DNA of 64,000 bases from Thaumasiovibrio sp047250365 (GTDB lineage: Bacteria; Pseudomonadota; Gammaproteobacteria; Enterobacterales; Vibrionaceae), in assembly GCF_047250365.1 (NCBI RefSeq), contig NZ_JBLBVL010000009.1, positions 56,136-120,135 of the forward strand, written 5' to 3'. A model generated the notes under the pieces. The model saw only the letters and a list, made by a program, of their open reading frames with translations, was not told the origin of the DNA and made no database searches. Within the stretch, counting starts at the first letter, position 1; each line of letters opens with the position of its first letter. Shown here piece after piece: positions 59,525 to 64,000 of the stretch. A program made the position numbers and the translations under genes.

Positions 59525-59913
59525 GTCTGAAGTATGCGTTGGTCGTTAATGGCCCCGCTTATGGTACGCAGGCAGCGCGAAGCGCGTTATTGTTTGCCCA
59601 GACATTGATAGACCAAGGACACACGCTAGCGCGTGTGTTTTTTTATCAAGAGGGGGTTCACAATGCTAATCGTCTTGTTATACCAGCCAATGATGAATTT
59701 CAACTGTTAGAAGCTTGGCAAACCTTGGCAAATACCCATCAGGTTGAGTTACAAACCTGTATTGCAGCAGCGTTGCGCCGTGGTGTTGTGGGGCAACAAG
59801 AAGCTGAGCAAGCAGGGCTCGATACAGAAAACTTAGCTGCAGGTATCGAGCAAGCCGGGCTTGGCTCATTAGCAGAAGCATTGTTGACGATGGACAGGGT
59901 TATTCAGTTTTAA
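59521..59913 (+). CDS. tusD: TusD, sulfur relay protein for tRNA 2-thiouridine
   Basis: The 130-residue DsrE-fold protein starts at a GTG overlapping the yheO stop (GTGA). The conserved sulfur-carrying Cys is in LQTCIAAALRRGV near residue 80. TusBCD takes persulfide from TusA and hands it to TusE and MnmA for s2U34 synthesis. Confidence 0.95.
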   Translation: MSLKYALVVNGPAYGTQAARSALLFAQTLIDQGHTLARVFFYQEGVHNANRLVIPANDEFQLLEAWQTLANTHQVELQTCIAAALRRGVVGQQEAEQAGLDTENLAAGIEQAGLGSLAEALLTMDRVIQF

Positions 59914-59928
59914 CCTGAAGAGAGAGAA

Positions 59929-60285
59929 ATGAAAACACTCGGGTTTATTTTTCAGTCTGCACCTCACGGCTCTGTCGCAGGGCGTGAAGGTGTGGATGCA
60001 GTGCTTGCCAGTGCAGCATATTGTGAACAGATTAAAGTGTTCTTTCTTGCTGATGGGGTGTTGCAACTATTATCAGGGCAGCAGCCTGAGCATATTCTTT
60101 CGCGTAGTTACGCGCAGAGCTTTAAGCTGTTTGAACTTTACGATATAGAAGATATTTATATTTGTCAGACTTCTTTGCAAGAAAGAGGACTGGTTCAGAC
60201 ATCGTTATTGATGTCAGGGGAGTTGTTGCTACCGACTGAGATTCGGGCACAACTGGGTAAATGTGATCAGATTATGGTGTTTTAG
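59929..60285 (+). CDS. tusC: TusC, sulfur relay subunit
   Basis: The 118-residue DsrF-like protein starts MKTLGFIFQSAPHGSVAGREG, a family signature, behind GAGAGAG. It is a structural subunit of the TusBCD heterohexamer. It lies 15 bases after tusD and 2 before tusB. Confidence 0.95.
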   Translation: MKTLGFIFQSAPHGSVAGREGVDAVLASAAYCEQIKVFFLADGVLQLLSGQQPEHILSRSYAQSFKLFELYDIEDIYICQTSLQERGLVQTSLLMSGELLLPTEIRAQLGKCDQIMVF

Positions 60286-60287
60286 CA

Positions 60288-60581
60288 ATGCTACATATTA
60301 TCACTAACTCGCCTTTCCACTCTCAAAGTCTGCAAACCTGTCTACGCTATAGTAGTCATGAAGATGAAATAGTTTTGATGCAAGATGCGGTGTATGCAGG
60401 GCTTTATGACAGCGTCGTTAATCATAGTCTTCAATCTTGGTCAGGGAAGCTCTATTTGTTAGACGTGGATGTGCAGGCTCGGGGGATAATATCGCTGCTC
60501 GATGAGAAATGTGAGTTATTAACCACTGCCGAATATGTTGCGTTAACAGTAAAGCATCAGCAGCAAATTCACTGGCAATAA
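60288..60581 (+). CDS. tusB: TusB, sulfur relay subunit
   Basis: The 97-residue DsrH-like protein starts MLHIITNSPFHSQSLQTCL, with EDEIVLMQDAVYAGL. Third subunit of TusBCD. No clear terminator follows, so some transcription may run into the str operon. Confidence 0.94.
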   Translation: MLHIITNSPFHSQSLQTCLRYSSHEDEIVLMQDAVYAGLYDSVVNHSLQSWSGKLYLLDVDVQARGIISLLDEKCELLTTAEYVALTVKHQQQIHWQ

Positions 60582-60655
60582 TTGAAAACAGGGCTTTTTT
60601 TTGTGCTTAGCATGGTTTTTGTACAAAAAGATCCCGAAATGATCTTGTATAATTC

Positions 60656-60684
60656 TTGACACCTTTATGCTCGACGCCTAAAAT
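60656..60684 (+). promoter_or_regulatory. Main promoter of the str operon
   Basis: TTGACA (60656-60661), 17 bases, TAAAAT (60679-60684): five or six of six in each hexamer. The following TTCGCG is a GC-containing discriminator, as in ppGpp/DksA-repressed ribosomal promoters. Confidence 0.85.
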
Positions 60685-60750
60685 TTCGCGTCCCTTATTA
60701 GTAGGGGGCTAGATTTTTCACGTTTTTCAAAAATAATCAGGAGCTATTTA

Positions 60751-61125
60751 ATGGCAACTATTAACCAGCTGGTACGCAAACCACGTGTCAAGCAAGTTGC
60801 GAAAAGCAACGTGCCTGCACTGGCAGCGTGTCCGCAAAAACGTGGTGTGTGTACTCGTGTTTACACCACTACGCCTAAAAAACCTAACTCAGCACTACGT
60901 AAAGTGTGCCGTGTACGTCTAACCAACGGTTTTGAAGTTACTTCATACATCGGTGGTGAAGGCCACAACCTTCAAGAGCACAGCGTTGTTCTTATCCGTG
61001 GCGGTCGTGTTAAAGACTTGCCAGGTGTGCGTTACCACACCGTTCGTGGTGCACTTGACTGTGCAGGCGTAAATGACCGTAAACAAGGTCGTTCTAAGTA
61101 CGGTGTGAAACGTCCTAAGTCTTAA
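60751..61125 (+). CDS. rpsL: Ribosomal protein uS12
   Basis: The 124-residue protein starts MATINQLVRKPRVKQVAKSN. The decoding-site segment TTPKKPNSALRKV has Lys43, and GGRVKDLPGVRYH has Lys88; both are the wild-type residues where streptomycin-resistance changes usually fall. AGGAG lies 10 bases upstream. Confidence 0.99.
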   Translation: MATINQLVRKPRVKQVAKSNVPALAACPQKRGVCTRVYTTTPKKPNSALRKVCRVRLTNGFEVTSYIGGEGHNLQEHSVVLIRGGRVKDLPGVRYHTVRGALDCAGVNDRKQGRSKYGVKRPKS

Positions 61126-61219
61126 TGGATTCCGTTAAGTAAGGCCAAACACACAAATTATTGTAATTTTGAAGAAACTGAAAAGTTTTGGATAACCTGA
61201 AGACACAACGGAGATATCC

Positions 61220-61690
61220 ATGCCACGTCGTCGCGTAATTGGTCAGCGTAAGATCCTTCCAGATCCTAAGTTCAAATCTGAGCTGCTGGCAAAATTCGTC
61301 AACATCCTAATGGTTGACGGTAAGAAATCTACTGCAGAAAAAATTGTTTATACTGCACTAGATATCATGGCTGAGCGTTCTGGTGAAGAACACCTAGCTG
61401 TATTTGAAAAAGCTCTTGAAAACGTTCGCCCAGCGGTTGAGGTTAAATCTCGCCGTGTAGGTGGTTCAACCTACCAAGTGCCTGTAGAAGTTCGTCCGGT
61501 TCGCCGTAACGCACTTGCTATGCGTTGGATGGTTGAAGCTGCGCGTAAGCGTGGTGAAAAATCTATGGCTCAGCGCCTAGCTAACGAAATGCTAGATGCA
61601 GCTGACAACAAAGGTTCTGCGGTTAAGAAACGTGAAGACGTTCACCGCATGGCTGACGCTAACAAAGCGTTTGCTCATTACCGCTGGTAA
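61220..61690 (+). CDS. rpsG: Ribosomal protein uS7
   Basis: The 156-residue protein starts MPRRRVIGQRKILPDPKF behind GGAGA. It nucleates assembly of the 30S head and in E. coli represses its operon by binding the rpsL-rpsG spacer. The spacer here is 94 bases, similar to E. coli, so the same control is plausible. Confidence 0.99.
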   Translation: MPRRRVIGQRKILPDPKFKSELLAKFVNILMVDGKKSTAEKIVYTALDIMAERSGEEHLAVFEKALENVRPAVEVKSRRVGGSTYQVPVEVRPVRRNALAMRWMVEAARKRGEKSMAQRLANEMLDAADNKGSAVKKREDVHRMADANKAFAHYRW

Positions 61691-61700
61691 TACCTTTGCA

Positions 61701-61729
61701 GGCGCAGCAGCTTTGCTGCTGCGCCTTTT
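61701..61729 (+). terminator. Terminator-like hairpin between rpsG and fusA
   Basis: GGCGCAGCAGC and GCTGCTGCGCC form a perfect 11-bp GC-rich stem with a TTT loop, followed by TTTTC. A second hairpin CTAAGG/CCTTAG (61737-61752) lies just before the fusA Shine-Dalgarno. Within an operon this looks like an attenuator or a processing site. Confidence 0.7.
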
Positions 61730-61767
61730 CTATACTCTAAGGTTTTCCTTAGTATGAGGATACAACT

Positions 61768-63864
61768 GTGGCTCGCAAAACTCCTATTGAGCGCTACCGT
61801 AATATTGGTATCTGTGCTCACGTAGATGCTGGTAAAACAACAACAACCGAGCGTATCCTGTTTTATACAGGCCTATCTCATAAAATCGGTGAGGTTCACG
61901 ACGGCGCTGCTACCATGGACTGGATGGAGCAGGAGCAAGAGCGTGGTATCACCATTACCTCTGCTGCTACTACGACTTTCTGGCGTGGTATGGAAGCTCA
62001 GTTCCCAGACCATCGCGTCAATATCATCGACACACCGGGACACGTAGACTTCACGATTGAAGTTGAACGTTCGTTGCGTGTATTGGATGGTGCAGTGGTT
62101 GTATTCTGTGGTTCTTCGGGTGTAGAGCCTCAGTCTGAAACAGTATGGCGTCAGGCTGATAAATACGAAGTACCGCGTATGGTTTTCGTGAACAAGATGG
62201 ACAGAACTGGTGCCGACTTCCTGCGTGTTGTTGACCAGATCAAAACCCGTCTTGGCGCAAATCCAGTGCCAATTCAATTGAATATCGGTACTGAAGAAGA
62301 CTTCGCTGGCGTGATTGACCTGATTAAGATGAAGGCAATCAACTGGAACGAAGCAGATCAAGGCATGACCTTCACCTACGAAGAGATCCCTGCTGATATG
62401 TTGGACGATGCGGAAGAGTGGCGTCAACATATGATTGAGTCTGCAGCAGAAGCCAATGAAGAACTGATGGACAAATACCTTGAAGAAGGTGAACTGTCAG
62501 AAGAAGAAATTAAAGCCGGGCTGCGTACCCGTACACTGAATAATGAAATTGTGTTGGCGACTTGTGGCTCAGCATTTAAAAACAAAGGTGTACAAGCGGT
62601 TCTGGATGCAGTTATTGAGTTCTTGCCATCACCTGCGGACGTAAAAGCGATCCGTGGTGAAGATGATGAAGGTAACGAGATCGAGCGTCACTCAGACGAT
62701 AACGAACCGTTCGCAGCATTGGCATTTAAAATTGCAACTGACCCATTTGTGGGTACTTTAACCTTCATGCGTGTCTATTCCGGCGTCGTTAACTCTGGTG
62801 ATAGCGTGTATAACTCGGTGAAACAGAAGCGTGAACGCTTTGGCCGAATTGTGCAGATGCATTCAAATAAGCGTGAAGAAGTTAAAGAGGTTCGAGCAGG
62901 TGATATCGCCGCTGCGATTGGTTTAAAAGATGTTACCACAGGCGATACCTTGTGTGACATTGACCATAAAGTAATCTTGGAGCGAATGGAGTTCCCTGAA
63001 CCTGTCATCCAGATTGCTGTAGAGCCAAGATCTAAAGCAGACCAGGAAAAGATGGGTGTTGCCCTCGGTAAACTGGCTGCAGAAGACCCTTCTTTCCGCG
63101 TTGAAACTGATGAAGAATCAGGGCAGACCCTGATTTCTGGTATGGGTGAGCTTCACCTCGACATCATCGTTGACCGTATGCGTCGCGAATTCAGCGTGGA
63201 ATGTAACGTCGGTAAACCTCAGGTTGCTTATCGCGAAACTATTCGTGGTAAGACCGAGGTAGAAGGTAAGTTTGTTCGTCAATCAGGTGGTCGTGGTCAA
63301 TACGGTCATGTCTGGTTGAAGATCGAGCCTTCTGAGCCGGGCGAAGGTTTCGTCTTTGTAGACGAAATTGTTGGTGGTACAGTACCGAAAGAGTATATCG
63401 GTGCGGTATCCAAGGGTGTTGAAGAGCAGATGAACAATGGTGTTCTGGCTGGTTACCCAGTGCTGGATGTCAAAGCAACTCTGTTTGATGGCTCTTACCA
63501 CGACGTTGACTCGAACGAAATGGCGTTTAAGATCGCCGGTTCGATGGCTTTCAGGAAGGGTGCGCTTGAAGCAGATCCCGTTATCCTAGAGCCAATGATG
63601 AAAGTGGAAGTAACCACACCTGAAGATTGGATGGGTGATGTTGTTGGAGACTTAAACCGTCGCCGTGGTATGATCGAAGGTATGGATGAAGGCCCTGCGG
63701 GGTTAAAGATTATCCGTGCCCAAGTACCACTATCGGTGATGTTTGGCTACGCAACGGATCTCCGCTCTGCAACTCAGGGTCGTGCGTCATATTCAATGGA
63801 ATTCAGCGAGTATGCTGAAGTACCTAAGAATGTTGCCGACTCTATAATTGCCGAGCGAACTTAA
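61768..63864 (+). CDS. fusA: EF-G, translation elongation factor
   Basis: The protein is 698 residues from a GTG at 61768, with GAGGA upstream. G1 is AHVDAGKTTTTERIL, G2/G3 include RGITITSAA and DTPGHVDFT, G4 NKMD. The domain IV region has VRQSGGRGQYGHVWLKIEP. It drives tRNA-mRNA translocation and, with RRF, ribosome recycling. Third gene of the str operon. Confidence 0.98.
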   Translation: MARKTPIERYRNIGICAHVDAGKTTTTERILFYTGLSHKIGEVHDGAATMDWMEQEQERGITITSAATTTFWRGMEAQFPDHRVNIIDTPGHVDFTIEVERSLRVLDGAVVVFCGSSGVEPQSETVWRQADKYEVPRMVFVNKMDRTGADFLRVVDQIKTRLGANPVPIQLNIGTEEDFAGVIDLIKMKAINWNEADQGMTFTYEEIPADMLDDAEEWRQHMIESAAEANEELMDKYLEEGELSEEEIKAGLRTRTLNNEIVLATCGSAFKNKGVQAVLDAVIEFLPSPADVKAIRGEDDEGNEIERHSDDNEPFAALAFKIATDPFVGTLTFMRVYSGVVNSGDSVYNSVKQKRERFGRIVQMHSNKREEVKEVRAGDIAAAIGLKDVTTGDTLCDIDHKVILERMEFPEPVIQIAVEPRSKADQEKMGVALGKLAAEDPSFRVETDEESGQTLISGMGELHLDIIVDRMRREFSVECNVGKPQVAYRETIRGKTEVEGKFVRQSGGRGQYGHVWLKIEPSEPGEGFVFVDEIVGGTVPKEYIGAVSKGVEEQMNNGVLAGYPVLDVKATLFDGSYHDVDSNEMAFKIAGSMAFRKGALEADPVILEPMMKVEVTTPEDWMGDVVGDLNRRRGMIEGMDEGPAGLKIIRAQVPLSVMFGYATDLRSATQGRASYSMEFSEYAEVPKNVADSIIAERT

Positions 63865-63964
63865 TCAATATTTGGCGCTAGCGTTGAGTTAGCGCTACAT
63901 TATTAAGACTTCTGAGCGTCATTACGACGGTGATGACGACCATTAACTAGGAAGGAACACGATC

Positions 63965-64000
63965 GTGTCTAAAGAAAAATTTGAACGTACAAAACCGCAT
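63965..64000 (+). CDS. tuf: EF-Tu, first 12 codons (runs off window)
   Basis: A GTG at 63965 followed by codons for SKEKFERTKPH matches the EF-Tu N-terminus. AGGAAGGA lies about 9 bases upstream. Position after fusA is the tufA place. The rest is outside the window. Confidence 0.93.
   Translation, partial: MSKEKFERTKPH

Noticed and set aside
60751..61125. Possible streptomycin-resistance changes in rpsL
   Set aside because: Lys43 and Lys88 are both wild type.
1..64000. Mobile elements, prophage, CRISPR arrays, tRNA or rRNA genes
   Set aside because: None seen. Gene order is conserved core synteny, no repeat arrays with regular spacing were found, and there are no transposase or integrase frames.

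Overview
The window is a contiguous, gene-dense chromosomal segment of a gammaproteobacterium. Gene order and family assignments point to the Vibrionaceae. AphA (the Vibrio low-density quorum-sensing regulator) lies beside ppc. The last arginine gene is an argH fused to an acetyltransferase domain. A Prx5-glutaredoxin fusion and a lipoamide-dehydrogenase-like flavoprotein sit beside oxyR, and argD-astA-astD-DUF1338 sit beside crp. Base composition looks close to balanced, so Salinivibrio, Grimontia or Enterovibrio are as plausible as Vibrio itself; the genus cannot be fixed by eye. No phage, transposon, CRISPR array, rRNA or tRNA gene was seen. This is core genome.

Layout. 1-6.7 kb: minus-strand block priA, cytR, ftsN, hslV-hslU and the start of menA, with a heat-shock-type promoter before hslVU. 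6.9-14.5 kb: rpmE, a malic enzyme, the MetJ-controlled methionine genes (metJ, metBL, metF) with two arrays of met boxes, then aphA. 15-23.2 kb: ppc, then argCBG and argH-GNAT behind tandem ARG boxes; the argE gene often found between ppc and argC is absent. 23.4-26.9 kb: a peroxide-defence group made of a flavoprotein disulfide reductase, Prx5-Grx and OxyR. 27-34.1 kb: PBP1A divergent from pilMNOPQ. 34.3-41.2 kb: aroK, aroB, damX, dam, rpe, gph, trpS, with a small antisense DUF2970 membrane gene between dam and rpe. 41.3-46.8 kb: pabA, argD, astA, astD and a short DUF1338 protein. 46.9-55.6 kb: crp divergent from yhfA, then prkB, yheU, yheT, a TIGR02444-type gene, yheS, and divergent kefG-kefB-yheV. 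55.8-60.6 kb: slyD, slyX with a WD40 lipoprotein, fkpA, yheO and tusDCB. 60.6-64 kb: the str operon rpsL, rpsG, fusA and the first codons of tuf.

How it fits together. The segment links amino-acid synthesis (Met, Arg, aromatic, anaplerotic carbon through ppc and malic enzyme), arginine breakdown (ast), thiol redox defence, cell-envelope work (PBP1A, type IV pilus, FtsN, DamX) and translation. The sequence shows readable control sites for MetJ, ArgR, CRP and probably OxyR, AphA and sigma-32. No wholly new multi-gene system was found. The points most worth checking are regulatory or enzymatic: a cysteine-rich C-terminal tail on the flavoprotein reductase, ArgR boxes in front of a gene cluster used for both arginine synthesis and breakdown, a terminator-like hairpin inside the str operon, Qrr and AphA sites at aphA, and the missing argE.
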